NCBI RefSeq assembly: GCF_004359215.1
Contig: NC_090622.1
Coordinates: forward strand, 2,984,798-3,048,797
DNA: 64,000 nt
From: Bremia lactucae
Lineage: Eukaryota > Oomycota > Peronosporomycetes > Peronosporales > Peronosporaceae
Direction: 5' to 3'
Made by a program: the position numbers and the translations under genes. Position 1 is the stretch's first letter; each line of letters opens with the position of its first letter. The notes under the pieces are model-generated. The model ran no database searches. It was not told the DNA's origin and saw nothing but the letters and a program-made list of their open reading frames with translations. Shown here in pieces: positions 43,533 through 54,779 of the stretch.

Positions 43533-44479
43533 GGCCACGCAGCCAGAAGTGGCAAAATATAGAATATCGCCGTCTTTTAAAACTGTAATTTATTATCCTT
43601 TCGATGGTGACAATTGGTCGACGGTTTTTATCCGACAACTTTCTCCATCAAGGAAGCAACAATTGACCAGACATTATAAAAGTGGCACATTTATGTATTT
43701 GAAACTCAACCCATGACTTGAGATTTTAGAGAAAGGAGCCGACTTTTGTATTTCGTGAGTGTATTCATGGCTCGTGCTACTTTAAACGCAAGGTTTGCTC
43801 GCGTCCACCTAGCCCATCTCGTGTGTATGATGAGGGAATATGCTTTATAACCTATCACTTCAATAGATTCTGCACGTTGGTGGTTGACCCTTAATCTTGT
43901 GTGGTAAACACTAGAAAACCTAGGAATAAAATGGCTTCAACACCAGACTGATAAATCATGTTTAATGTCATTGTTAAGATAAAAATCTACATTATTGTTA
44001 CTATTAAGAAGTTTCTCACAACATTGATACTGAATATTACCTTATCAGTTTATGGCGTCATCCACCATTTAGAATATTTTTTGATATTTCTAATTTAGGT
44101 AAGTAAGGACATAAACGCATACTTGAATAAGGAATTTCATAAGAAACTTATTAAAGTTTGTTTCTCCTTTTGATCTAAAGGGTGACGTTGCTTCTTAAGG
44201 CTTGCACAGAGATCTCAATGAGCTAGAAGCCGTCTAAAGCCACATACCCTTGGCATTAGTCGCCGTGTGATTCTAAAAATCAATCGTCCTATTAATTAGG
44301 ACTAAATAGCTCTGTGAGCTCGTATAACTCCCTGAGTCGTTTTTCGGGGCGTGAAAAAAGAAAATTTAAGCCTGTAAGTCTTCTCTGACTCAAGAGGATT
44401 AGGTAGCTCGGCAACTAGAACCAAATTTACACCTGTCTTGAATCATTGCGTGTATTAATTACGCCTTCGCCAGGCTATC
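43533..44479. other. Spacer without recognisable gene
   Basis: About 950 bp upstream of the methyltransferase. It should hold that gene's promoter and 5' UTR. AT-rich in the middle; no ORF, RNA gene or LTR could be supported. Confidence 0.4.
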
Positions 44480-44714
44480 ATTAATGATTTTAGCAACATT
44501 TCAATGGCTCGCTGTTGTATTCACTCGAGAGTCCACTTGATCACCTTACATTGGTTATTACAGCATTCATTTGGGTTTTTTATGCTTTTCACATTTCGGA
44601 TAGACCTTGCCAATATTCATGGAGAGAATCACTCGACCAACGCACATTTTCTTACCCTTTTACTAAGACTGCAATTGCGATCTTTATCGGAGGCTTGCAT
44701 TGTAGATGTAAGGG
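44480..44714 (+). pseudogene. Hydrophobic ORF cut by LTR
   Basis: A plus-strand frame reads LDHLTLVITAFIWVFYAFHI and later TKTAIAIFIGGLHC, suggesting two membrane segments. It runs directly into LTR sequence at 44715 and has no clear start. Possibly the remains of a membrane protein gene, but no family was recognised and chance is possible. Confidence 0.25.
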
Positions 44715-44808
44715 TGTAACGGGGCACTACGACTTGTACTGCTTCACTACAAGATCACTTTGCACTGCTTCAGTTGCGAGTGGTGCCTAACGTTATTTCA
44801 CGTACATG
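44715..44808 (-). repeat. Family A LTR end fragment
   Basis: Plus-read TGTAACGGGGCACTACGACT to CACGTACATGAG. Only the R/U5-side 94 bp of a minus-oriented LTR remain. It is joined on the right to minus-strand RT, so gag and protease are deleted. Confidence 0.7.
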
Positions 44809-45240
44809 AGATTTGCATACAACTTAAGCATTCGGAAAAGTGTAAAAACGTGACGAACGTTAGTTTTATAAACTTCCACGTCCGTCTAACCGTCCATGGC
44901 CCGACTATGGACGAATACATCGTCGAAATAACTCGTTGCGAATTCTCGCATCGGTCTCAACAGATTTGTTGCGCATCTGTTGAATGTTGCAGGGGCGTTA
45001 CTAGGCCCCTGAGGTATTACTAGCCATTCCCAGAGTATCCCACTGGGAGTGCTCACTGCTGTGTACGGGGTGTCCCGTCCACGCATAAGAATTTGATAGA
45101 ACCCATCCATCAGATCCATATACGAAAAGATCGTACTCTTAGACATACCATCTATGATTACATATTTTCTAGGTATCGGCGTTTGAGCCGGTAGAAGTGT
45201 ATATTCGCTGCAAGCGAAATACCACTTCTTGGGTGCATCG
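44809..45240 (-). pseudogene. Family A RT fragment, minus
   Basis: Minus-strand 125-codon frame. It reads PAQTPIPRKYVIIDGMSKST, MDLMDGFYQILMRGRDTPY (motif A Asp kept), PQGPSNAPATFN (motif B) and SYFDDVFVHSRAMDG (motif C, both Asp kept). Just upstream is KKWYFACSEYTLL, which normally lies after motif C. The order within this fragment is therefore rearranged. It is flanked by a plus-strand pol on the right. Confidence 0.8.
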
Positions 45241-47800
45241 TCGGTAAACACGGCGAGCGCCATGATCCCGAAAGATCAAGGCAATCACCGACTGGTCAGT
45301 CCAGTCGATGTCAAGAGACTCTGAAAGTTCCTTGGTTTAGCGGCGTACTTGCACAAGTACTCTCGCAATTATGCAGATATGACAATTCATCACTCTCGTC
45401 TCTTGAAAAAAGACGAGAAATGGTTATGGAACGCTGATTGTCAGCGTTGTTTGAAGGTATCAAACAAAGCTTGATGCAATCGCCCATCTTGGCGATTGCA
45501 GATCAAGACAGACCATTCCATGTGGTCTGTGACGCCACGATTTTGCAATCGGCTGCGCGTTAATGCAATACGATACAGACGGCGCGGAGCGCGTCGTCTG
45601 TTACCAATCGCGTCAGCTGCAATTAGCTGAACGCAATTACCCAGTGCATGACAAGGAACTCCTTGCCATGAAATATGCATTGGCTAAATTTAGGGTCTAT
45701 CTCCTAGGAGATAGACCGTTCATCGTATATACGGACCATGCGTCATTACGCACGGCCGTAAACAGCCCACACCTTTCGCAAAAAAATGGCGAGGTGGCTA
45801 ACCTTTTTCTCGGGGTATAAATTCTCCTTCAAATATAAATTATGACGATTTAACGTCGTCGCTGATGCGTTATCACGCCGACCCGATTTCGATCCGGGTT
45901 TGCACTCCAACAGTGGAAAATATTTACACTATTGCACCACTCATTACAAGTGTTCCGTCATCAAATTGTTTGATGACATAAAGAAAACCTCCACAGAAGA
46001 TAAAGACCTTCTGCGTTTAATGGATCATCTCATGACTCCATCCAAAAAATCTTTTCAAAAATTGCCGGCTTTATATCGATCGTCATCCAATCGATACACA
46101 ACACGCAACGGCTTACTGTACCACACAGCCGTTGTGGCTACACTCCACGTGTCGTCGTCCCTACCCACAATGATTTGCGTTTGCGCGTCATGTATGAGTG
46201 TCACGATGGACAAACGAGTGGGCATCGTGGACGTGTGAAGACTTATCTCAGGATAAGTCGGACTTCTACTGGCCACGCCACTATGAGCTCGTCCGCAAGT
46301 ACATACCTGCTTGCGAAGTTTGTCATCGAATGAAGCCTTGTGCTTCACCCCGTGCTCCGTTCTGCCTGTTCCGATAGAGTGTTGGCAGTCCGTATCTATG
46401 GACTTCGTCATCGAATTCCCCGAAGACACCCACAAAAATAATAATATTCTTGTTTTTGTTGACCGTTTTAGCAAGATGGTACATCTTGGTGCCGTCCTAA
46501 AGTCGATCACATCCAAAGGCTGTGCTTGTGTCTTTGTTGACACGCTATTTCGACTCCATGGATTACCTTCCGAACTGGTCTTAAATAGAGTCTCTAGATC
46601 AACGGCGGAGGTTTTTCAAATTTTGTTTAAATCACTAAAAGGCAGTTCAAAATGTCAACTTTTAACAATCCTGAAACAGATCGTCCGACGGAGCGGGCAA
46701 ACCGTAGTCTCGAAGAGATACTTCGCGGAAACGTCCATTCTTCTTAGATTTGAGGCGAGTTCTTGCCGATGGTAGAATTTGCCATAAACAATACAGTGCA
46801 TCCTTCTACAAAGCATACACCGTTTTTTGTGAACGGTTTAAGCCATCCTCTCATACACACCTTGTATAGGAGTATCTCTTATATTAGGGGAGGACTCGCA
46901 CGAGCAAAGAACCTTCTAGCTCTTGCTCATCACGCATTAGCCCTAAGGTCAATATGAAAGATACCAATGTTGATCTAATCAACGGTAATGTGGCCAAACT
47001 CAGCAATTCCAATAATGTTATTGCTGGCCTTGATAACGATGCTAAAAGACTCAGGAACAAAACCAAAAACATTTTCTAGAACAATAATGCTCTCAGTAAA
47101 GAGGAGAATGACATCTCCGCCGTGCAATCTATCGCACTGAAGACAAAAACAAAACCTGTCAGCAGGAGAATTTCTGCAAAGTAGAGAAACTGTGGTTCGT
47201 TTCGTACAAAATTTTCATCGCTCATGCGGTGGATCGACAGAAATGGCCCTCAGGCAGGAGCTTAAACGCTCATTCATTTAAAGTTCACGATCTAGTCCTA
47301 CTGGATACGGAAACCTTCCAAAACATGTAGTGACGAATGTGGGCAGTAAATTACTGCTCAAGTATATCGGTCCGTGTGTCCTTTCATTCGCAAGTTGTTC
47401 GACCGCAACTTGCGCATCGTTCTGCAACTGTTCGAGGGAAATACCGTCAACCGTCGTCGCGTTTCAGCGACGACAGAATTGTTCCATGTCCTCCCGTAAA
47501 TAATGGACGACACGATCTAAGTCACGTGTTTGGCGAACGAGACGACCCGATTTTTACTTCCTCTCCACATTCATTGACGGATTCGAGTGGTGAAAAGCGT
47601 TTCCTTGTTGAACGCCTCCTAAACCACCGCTAGGTGAAAAGGGTTCGAGCGAATTACTTCGTTCGTTGGCAGGGGTATCCACCTCGCATGGTCGTTGAGA
47701 ACCTTGTTTCCAATTGAAGATGGACGTTCCGAGTCTCGTCGCACAGTACGACAAGACTAATTTTCCTAGACAGAGGGTCCATCAGAAAACGAGCGCTTCC
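45241..47800 (+). pseudogene. Family A/C RT thumb, RNase H, IN and chromodomain
   Basis: Plus-strand pol. RT thumb near 45330 has FLGLAAYLHKYSRNYADM. RNase H (45563-45820) has VVCYQSRQLQLAERNYPVHD and YTDHASLRTAVNSP. Integrase (46311-46960) has WQSVSMDFVIEFPED (first catalytic Asp kept), a worn second block and FAINNTVHPSTKHTPFFVN. The post-core region (47000-47500) and a broken chromodomain near 47600-47760 (VRWQGYPP-like) follow. Many stops and frame changes. Confidence 0.8.
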
Positions 47801-48390
47801 CGCGCTCGTAAGTTTTCAATCTTTTGCGCATCTCACAAGAAATGATCGCCCTTCAATGTGGTTTTTCAAGGGACAATGCCTCCTTGAGGCATGACCTGCG
47901 CCTTTAAATCAGCATGGCATCACTCCCCCACGAGAGGCAAGGTATTCATGCCTCTTTAAACAATCGGTGCGGCTTCAAGCGTGCACCGCTTACGGTTTTT
48001 TTATCGAACCGGTCACGGAGAATAAACCGGGTTTTCATGCCAGACCTCGCGGCCGGTGCTACGATCACTCTGTACGAATGCTTCCCAAGCTTGGAACGAA
48101 GGAGTGACATCCTTTGCCCGCTTACATGTGTACCGTCGATGCTGGAAACGGTATCAATGAAGAATTCCGTTTTGTCGTCACTAGACTTGTGAAGTCTGGA
48201 TGAGTCAAAAATGAAAGTTGATATCGATCAATGGTCCTACCAGACCAACGAGTTAAGTTGCTCTTAAAGAGGACCAACCGCGGCATAGTTGTAAAGCATG
48301 AAGTTGGTGTAGAAGACGCGCTGCTCGAGCAATTATTGGCACATGCTGAGAAGATCATTTTTTTCAATCACGGCATCTTGAATTGACTAA
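47560..48390 (-). pseudogene. Antisense ORF (aORF), third copy
   Basis: Minus-strand region downstream of the plus-strand chromodomain. The frame 48367-48122 reads FKSNLTRWSGRTIDRYQLSF and TKRNSSLIPFPAST, matching the SNDFLARWSSMTSHRYQIPL part of the 20.7 kb copy and the KGNLTLW part of the 38.9 kb copy. 47754-47554 lies opposite the chromodomain and includes VDTPANERSNSLEPFSPSGG. No LTR follows at its start, so the element is truncated near 48400. Confidence 0.45.
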
Positions 48391-48561
48391 GGATTCACAC
48401 CAATTGCATTGTGTTTACGCCAGACTGGTCTAATGAAGCTTTTTTGTGAATCAAGTGCATCAGGTCCTTAATACAATTGTTCAAAGTCAACCGAACAGTT
48501 CTAGGTAAACGCCTGCGTTCCTCTTTTTCTTGAAGGCTTTTTTTAACCTTATCCGGTCATT

Positions 48562-48845
48562 TGTAACTAGGCACCTTTGCTAGTAATAATAACAGTACTA
48601 GTCAACCTACTGATTACAGTGAAGGTGCGGTTCCTCGAAACTTCACGTACAAAAAGGTACAGAGAAAGGTTTCTTATAAAGCTAAGGTAAATTAGCTTAA
48701 GGTCTAGTTTAAGGCGTAAGAATAGAGAAAAAGTAAAACTGTATTAATGTATGTGGTTTTGTTCGCAAGCTTCTTCTGAATTTATTATATATGTAACTTA
48801 CTATGTATGGCGCCTCCTATGCATGCAAAGCATACCTCAACAGGT
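48562..48845 (-). repeat. Family C LTR fragment
   Basis: Plus-read from TGTAACTAGGCACCTTTGCT through ACTGATTACAGTGAAGGTG to ACTATGTATGGCGCCTCC, the same order as in 35091-35370. The remaining half is missing. It lies left of a plus-strand RT fragment. Confidence 0.65.
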
Positions 48846-48954
48846 TATAAGTTCGATTAAAGGGCGAGTAGCACAGCGATCGATGCAGGCTTTGATTCCT
48901 TAGCTTCTGCTGATCTCAAGGAATTCAGCGGCTGTGAAATATTTCAAGGACAAG

Positions 48955-49190
48955 GACGGCCTCGACTTGAAAAATATATACGGGACATCCCGTACACAGC
49001 AGTGAGCACTCCCAGTGGGATGCTCTAGGAATGGCTAGTAATACCACAGGGGCTTAGTAAGGGCCCCCCCCAACATTCAACATATGCGTACTGAATCTGT
49101 TAAGACCCGTGCATGAATTCGCACAAAGTTATTTCGACGATGTTTTCGTTCATAGCTGGGCTATGGACGGAAATACGGACGTGAGAGTCA
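48955..49190 (+). pseudogene. RT fragment, plus
   Basis: Plus-strand RT palm piece with VSTPSGML, a stop, EWLVIPQGLS, and SYFDDVFVHSWAMDG including both catalytic Asp of motif C. It is isolated between two family C LTR pieces. Confidence 0.7.
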
Positions 49191-49199
49191 TAAAATTGC

Positions 49200-49430
49200 G
49201 CACCCCACAATCGTGTCTTGTAATGATTGGCGCGTTTGATTAAAACTTGAATCAACACCAATCAATAGAATTAATGTCTTATTGCCTCGATATTACCAAA
49301 TTTTTTAATTTAGGAACTAATCAAAAAAGATATTTATTAGTACTTTTTATCGTATTTCTGTTCATGGAACATAATATTACTTATTCCTCTTTTAGAAAAT
49401 AATACTTATTTAACGATACAACTCGTTACA
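49200..49430 (-). repeat. Family C LTR fragment
   Basis: Plus-read CACAATCGTGTCTTGTAATG to TTTAACGATACAACTCGTTACA, the outer half of a minus-oriented LTR. It ends close to the 3' side of the CRN gene. Confidence 0.65.
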
Positions 49431-49807
49431 TCGTTGCTTCGCCTTATATTGAGCAGCAAGCTCCTGTCGAAGATTACACGCTTCGGAGTTTGCGTCAAAT
49501 AAATTATCTAAATGTCTATTGAATTATTATTATTATCAATTAATTTAAATTTCATTTATTTTTCAATAATAATTGATGATATAATGGGACAAGTTTTTTT
49601 TTATTATTCCAACCTAGGCGCATTAATTGTTCATAACGGTGTCTTCGTAGTATTTTAGAGAAAGAATGTATTATATCGTAAAAACCAGCTTAACGAAAGA
49701 GGTAAAAAAAACTTTCCCTACGATATAGTCGGCATTTGTATGGAATGTACGTCAAAACAAGTAGTATTGATTATAACGCAAACAGCATGCAAATCGAATT
49801 CTGGAGA
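49431..49807. other. 3' flank of CRN gene
   Basis: AT-rich stretch after the stop of the minus-strand CRN gene; probably contains its 3' UTR. Runs of TTATTATTATC and AATAATAATTG near 49530-49575 form an imperfect inverted repeat. No gene seen. Confidence 0.35.
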
Positions 49808-52114
49808 CTAGATTCTTCCATTGCCAATCTCAACGAAAATGACGAGCTTTTTTTCACAGTGCTTCGTGCTACCATCATCCATGCACTGTACTTTGTGCAA
49901 TTCTTGATTCTCTATCCCAACAATTTCCTCTAGCTTCGAACCACATGAAACGCGATAGACATCCATTGTTGCCAAATTGTGTTCTCGCACAAATGCTGCA
50001 TATGTTTCTTCCCTTATAAAATATTCTTTCTGCAATCCCCTCGTCACTACCAAATGCAGTTTGGATTCAGCCGGTACACGCGACAGAATCTTTCTTATTG
50101 TCTCGAGCGACAGAGGCTGCTCCTCGTCGTTGCATTCGCCAGATATCAGCCCGGAATCAATACGAAAGTCGATCGTTTCACTGTTGGCAGTTTGGACGAA
50201 ATTGTCCAACTTTAATTCGTCATTAAGCAGCCAAGCTGGCCATTTTACGTTTGGAGGAGACAAGAATGGAACGACCCAATTCCCGCGTGTCTCAAATCCT
50301 ACAGGAAAATCTATCTTCACATCTTGTGACTTAACGCCCAATTCGTACAAAAGCCGACCCAAAAATGTCGGGAATGCCACCCCACCAAGTCCGGCAACAT
50401 GACTCGCCAACACGACAGCCGCGAACACGAACACTTCGAAACGCTGCTTCTCGTCCATAGGCTCGTTGGTATCATGCAAATACATTGTTGTAGTCGGCAC
50501 TGACAAAAAGACCTCACGCAAGGAAAGGTCAAACGGACGATATGACATACCGCCCGTCAGAGTCAAGTAAAGAAGGACGTCATTCGACGGGTGAGGAAAC
50601 ACACTACGACATTTCCAGCTTCTTCTGTCTTCAAAATCGAATTCGGCTTCGTCGGCTTTGTAAGAATTGCCATTTGCCTTCAGAAACAGCCTAAATGTCC
50701 TCTTTTCATCTAAGCAAGCATAATGACTGTCAATCAAATTCAATTTACCGTCTTCAACACGACAACTCGAGCAGAGCAACAAGCATAGCTGACCAATTTC
50801 AAACTCGTGATGTCGTCTTTGCTTCCTCCGGGCCAATAGTGGTGCCAAATGTCCAACCAGTGCATTTAAGTAATTTGCTGTATTATTGCCGACATTCCAC
50901 GGATTTTCCCGTATATACTGGATAGCAATCTCAGCGAAGAGCGGTCGACTATTCGCGACAATGTTTTGGAAAACCGTTGGTAGTATTTGAACATCACTGC
51001 CAATTACGGTGCGAGGTAAAAGTGGGTGCACTATGCACCACAGATAATCCGCAGGACATCGCGATCCAGAGGAAACCGAAGTCAAACCTCGTGCCGTACC
51101 ACTCGTGGAGCTGACTACCACAACAAGACCAAACGATCGAAATACGTTTAGCATGAGACGAAGGCGACGTCTATTATCGTAAGCCCAACGATCGTTTGAT
51201 GCGGCTTTTCGATCAATTTCACGCGGAAAATCATCTAGAAAAAAGATAAAGGGCTTTTTTCCATTCGTAACACGATCTTTGAGTGCCTGATTGACATCGT
51301 TACGAGTCCAAACAGCTGTTTCCAATTCATTTTTTTCGAGCAGTGCAGCATAGATAAAGCCATAAAGAGATAAATAATTTTCACCTTGCAATAACATAAT
51401 GCTGCCCGTATTTGGCCCATTCGTCATTTCAAAGTCTTTTTTCAGGCAATTTTCGAAAACGCGGCTACGTGATGCATACGCTGCACTAATGTCTTGTCCT
51501 TTATCATCGACATTGTCACACATTATGTGATAAATATCAAATTGTCCAGTGGCGTCCAAGTTGAATGCCATTTGCGTCTTTCCCATACCAGACGAGCTTT
51601 CCAAAACGACAAATGGTGTAACCTCATCTTTGCTCTCGAGAATTGAGCGGATTGCTTTCGAAAGTGACTCGACTTGTTGTTGACTAGCAAGTGTCTTGGA
51701 AAGAGTCTCATACCTTTCCACAGTTTTCGCGGTTTTGCTGTTCCGCGAAATAGAGAGAATTTGTCGTGGGACCACTACCAGCACGTGAATTTGCCTTGGC
51801 TGCGGCGCGGGCATTTGGTTTTCGTTTAGATAACGCTGGATAGACCGAGTTGACATCAATGGCTTGCAATCAAGCATACTTTCGATGTCATCATCCACAT
51901 TTCCCTTTATAAGTTGCTGTGCACTCGGCTCGCTATCTGACAGCCACGCGTTCCCCTTTCTCGCCAAGTACAGCTCGAGTTCGGCAGCATCGCATTTTAT
52001 TTTGTTTGAGTTTTTAATTTTGATAGCGTCATTCAAGGCCACCACTGACTTCGTTTCGTCAATGGTCACAGGGAATACGCTTCTCTCTCCGACTATGGCA
52101 CATAAGAGCTTCAT
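49808..52114 (-). CDS. Crinkler (CRN) family protein with P-loop NTPase
   Basis: Uninterrupted 768-residue protein from an ATG at 52114. The N-terminus is the CRN header: hydrophobic start KLLCAIVG, then LYLARKGNAWL at 48-58 (a variant of the LxLFLAK motif) and IHVLVVVP at 109-116, which closes the header. The body has a P-loop-like ESSSGMGKT (172-180), a Walker B-like KPFIFFLDDFPRE (287-299) and VVVVSSTSGTA (331-341). The C-terminal 90 residues form a separate small domain I cannot name. CRNs are secreted or host-translocated oomycete proteins that often reach the host nucleus, and many pair an NTPase with a nuclease-like domain. No classical signal peptide is obvious. It is surrounded by LTR debris but intact, which suggests maintained function or recent origin. 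Confidence 0.85.
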   Translation of the reverse strand: MKLLCAIVGERSVFPVTIDETKSVVALNDAIKIKNSNKIKCDAAELELYLARKGNAWLSDSEPSAQQLIKGNVDDDIESMLDCKPLMSTRSIQRYLNENQMPAPQPRQIHVLVVVPRQILSISRNSKTAKTVERYETLSKTLASQQQVESLSKAIRSILESKDEVTPFVVLESSSGMGKTQMAFNLDATGQFDIYHIMCDNVDDKGQDISAAYASRSRVFENCLKKDFEMTNGPNTGSIMLLQGENYLSLYGFIYAALLEKNELETAVWTRNDVNQALKDRVTNGKKPFIFFLDDFPREIDRKAASNDRWAYDNRRRLRLMLNVFRSFGLVVVVSSTSGTARGLTSVSSGSRCPADYLWCIVHPLLPRTVIGSDVQILPTVFQNIVANSRPLFAEIAIQYIRENPWNVGNNTANYLNALVGHLAPLLARRKQRRHHEFEIGQLCLLLCSSCRVEDGKLNLIDSHYACLDEKRTFRLFLKANGNSYKADEAEFDFEDRRSWKCRSVFPHPSNDVLLYLTLTGGMSYRPFDLSLREVFLSVPTTTMYLHDTNEPMDEKQRFEVFVFAAVVLASHVAGLGGVAFPTFLGRLLYELGVKSQDVKIDFPVGFETRGNWVVPFLSPPNVKWPAWLLNDELKLDNFVQTANSETIDFRIDSGLISGECNDEEQPLSLETIRKILSRVPAESKLHLVVTRGLQKEYFIREETYAAFVREHNLATMDVYRVSCGSKLEEIVGIENQELHKVQCMDDGSTKHCEKKLVIFVEIGNGRI

Positions 52115-52279
52115 TATACGTGTTTTGTCTTTCTGGGAACTCTAAACGCCGCAGATTATCCCTTGAGGTTGTAAACAGCATAGATTGAAAAGTGAAATTA
52201 ATGATTTAAGCTTTAACTGAGAAATTCCGTAGAACTTTCCACTTCTTCCAGTTCGACAGGAGACGCAGTGCAACAGTTG

Positions 52280-52470
52280 AATTATATCACTCTTCGAACT
52301 AATGTCTCGTTGCGTCAATATTTCCAAATTTGATAACATTGGATGAATCAAGTCAACTAATTAATAAAGATAATTATTTGTACATTTTATCTTATTTCTT
52401 CTTATATAAAATAAGAATATTTTTTCCTCTTACAGGAAATAATACTAAATATTACTGGTTACTTTAAGTT
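52280..52470 (-). repeat. Family C LTR fragment
   Basis: Plus-read TTGCGTCAATATTTCCAAAT to CCTCTTACAGGAAATAATAC, the U3-side half of a minus-oriented family C LTR. It lies between the CRN 5' flank and a family A element. Confidence 0.6.
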
Positions 52471-52492
52471 AAAATTAACGCCGCCAATCGCC

Positions 52493-52873
52493 TGTAACGA
52501 GGTGTATCTTTACGTGAAATTAACACTTAAAAGGTTGTTAATGAATATATTAATTAACAAAAGGTAGAGTTGGAGAATTTTACTTTACATAGTAATTTTC
52601 GAACAGCTTATCCATTGCAAGATATTTGCCATTATATCTACTTGCTCCGCGGTCCCCCGTCAGCACTGGACGCACACAAAAAGAGATACAGAAAAGACTT
52701 TATTACATGTTATGTATTAGTTTATAATTAAGTTGGTATTAAGTAGATAGAAACAGAAGCACTGTATTATATTAAATACAGTTTACTTATAACTCTCTTT
52801 AGAGAAAGTGTTCTAAAGAGAGTCTTCCTCTGCACGTATTAGTGTGCGTGAAGCGACGTGAGGCACCACTCGC
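52493..52873 (+). repeat. Family A 5' LTR, truncated
   Basis: Starts TGTAACGAGGTGTATC and runs to GAGGCACCACTCGCG, about 380 bp. The final part including GCCCCGTTACA is missing and the next base is in the protease region. Confidence 0.8.
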
Positions 52874-53085
52874 GCTGTGCGTCTAGCAACAGGCGCATCG
52901 ATAACAGTAACGAAACGCGTAGTGAAATTTAACTACACGTTAACAGATTTACAGTATGATGAAATCATCATCGTACTGGATTTGGATGACAAATTTGATG
53001 TCATCCTAGGTTTGCCTTGGCTCAGAAAATATGAGCCAAGGATCAACTGGCAGCATCGATCCGTAAAGATGCCTGCCACTTGTTA
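52874..53085 (+). pseudogene. Family A protease C-terminal half
   Basis: Plus-strand frame with VRLATGASITVTKRVVKFN, IIVLDLDDKFDVILGLPWL and YEPRINWQHRSVKMPATC, the second half of the protease. The catalytic D-C-G-A segment has been deleted together with gag. Confidence 0.8.
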
Positions 53086-54740
53086 ATGAGATGACCATCT
53101 AATGAACATTTTGGAGCGTTCACAAGCGTGTGGATGTGCTACGAGGGAGAGCGATGGCCTTACTTAAGCTACGGTCGTTAGTACAACTGCACAAGATCAC
53201 AGTGTGATTACTAATCACCCTGTGGAGTCAGCTGCCGGCGGCTGTGCGAATACACATGCAGCGCCGAAGGTCCACCACTCAAATAAGTCGAGTGGATTGA
53301 GACATGAATGTGCGTCTAGCGAGCAACATTCAAGGAATATACCGGTTGTTCAAAAGGGGCAACACGATGATCCTAGGTCAAGTAGAGAGTCGACGGTAGA
53401 GGACCCGACTGTGATAGCGCAATCACAGTCGGTAAGACGTTGAAGGAATAAGTCCCCACATACTTTAGAAAAAAAAAACTTGAATAATTAATGCTGAATT
53501 GACTAGAATTCAGCATTCCGAGGGATTGATCCCTCGACAGCCTATTGACAAATACCAGGAAGAAACCGAGACGTTGAATGTCTTGGTTAATAACGGATCA
53601 AGAAAAGGCGCTTATACTCTTGATCTGTATGCGCCTCCGATGTTAACTTCGGAGATAACTCAATTAAAACCCTAAAAACCAAGCAGTTCTTGAGAGATCT
53701 GCATAGTGGTAGAATCAAGAGGATCTGCGTTTTCGTCAAAGAGGACGAATGCGTAACCGATATTCGGATAGCGAAAAAGTTTGTAGAGAACAAACGGGTT
53801 TTCAGCAGCTAATTGATCGACGAAAGTGTTCTCGATGTGAACACTCGGATTGAGAGATATACTTCTCCATCCTCTGAGTAACTTTAGACAAATTCTTTAT
53901 ACAAAGATTTGATTGAATTCAAAGATGTATTCCCCAAAGCAGTTCCGTGCGAGTAGCCTAAGGCTAAAGGCATCCGACATGAGATCGAGCTCAAACCGGG
54001 CTCGAGATATTGTGTCATGAAGCAGTGGCCACTGACACGGCGTGCGTCCTAATTACGAAAAGATCAGGGCAAATACCGACTGGCCAGTTCCAGTCGATGT
54101 CAAGGGACTTAGAAAGTTCCTTGGTTTAGCGGCGTACTTGCACAAGTACTCTCGCAATTATGCAGAGATGACAGTTCATCTCTCTCGTCTCTTGAAAAAA
54201 GACGAGAAATGGTTATGGAACGCTGATTGTCAGCGTTCGTTTGAAGGTATCAAGCAAAGCTTGATGCAATCGCCCATCTTGGCGATTGCAGATCAAGACA
54301 GACCATTCCATGTGGTCTGTGACGCCAGCGATTTCGCAATCGGCTGCGCGTTAATGCAATACGATACAGACGGCGCGGAGCGCGTCGTCTGTTACCAATC
54401 GCGTCAGCTGCAACCAGCTGAACGCAATTACCCATTGCATAATAAGGAACTCCTTGCCATGAAATATGCATTGGCTAAAATTAGGGTCTATCTCCTCGGA
54501 AAGAACCGTTCATCGTATATTCGAACCATGCGTCATTGCGCACGGCCGTAAACTGCCCACACCTCTCGCAAAGAATGGCGAGGTGGCTATCCTTCTTCGT
54601 GGAGTATAATATCTCCGTCGAATATAAACCAGGATGACTTAATGACATCGCTGATGCGTTATCACGCCGAACCGATTTTGAGTTCAGCAGTGCACTTCAA
54701 CAGTGAAATTAATCCCACTGTTGCAACACTCACTACGAAT
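53086..54740 (+). pseudogene. Family A linker, RT without core, RNase H
   Basis: The PR-RT linker (53086-53900) is followed by the RT N-terminus ending YCVMKQWPL at about 54030. This is joined directly to the RT thumb at 54042 (RPNYEKIRANTDWP), so the palm with YFDD is deleted. The 169-codon frame 54042-54551 continues through the connection and RNase H, with LRKFLGLAAYLHKYSRNYAE, HVVCDASDFAIGCALMQYDT and NKELLAMKYALAKIR. It ends in a frameshift; the RNase H end is degraded to 54740. Confidence 0.85.
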
Positions 54741-54779
54741 TTTTCGACATCAACCTTAGTTGCTGACATTAAGAAAGCC

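Noticed and set aside
45441..45680. Minus-strand ORF over RNase H (also 54250-54471)
   Set aside because: Both are the reverse of the same conserved RNase H sequence, so their similarity is inherited from the sense strand.
49530..49575. TTATTATTATC/AATAATAATTG inverted repeat as terminator
   Set aside because: Simple AT-rich sequence downstream of the CRN gene; too weak to call a regulatory structure.
51864..52145. Plus-strand ORF opposite the CRN header
   Set aside because: Ser-rich antisense reading of the conserved N-terminus; no own motif.
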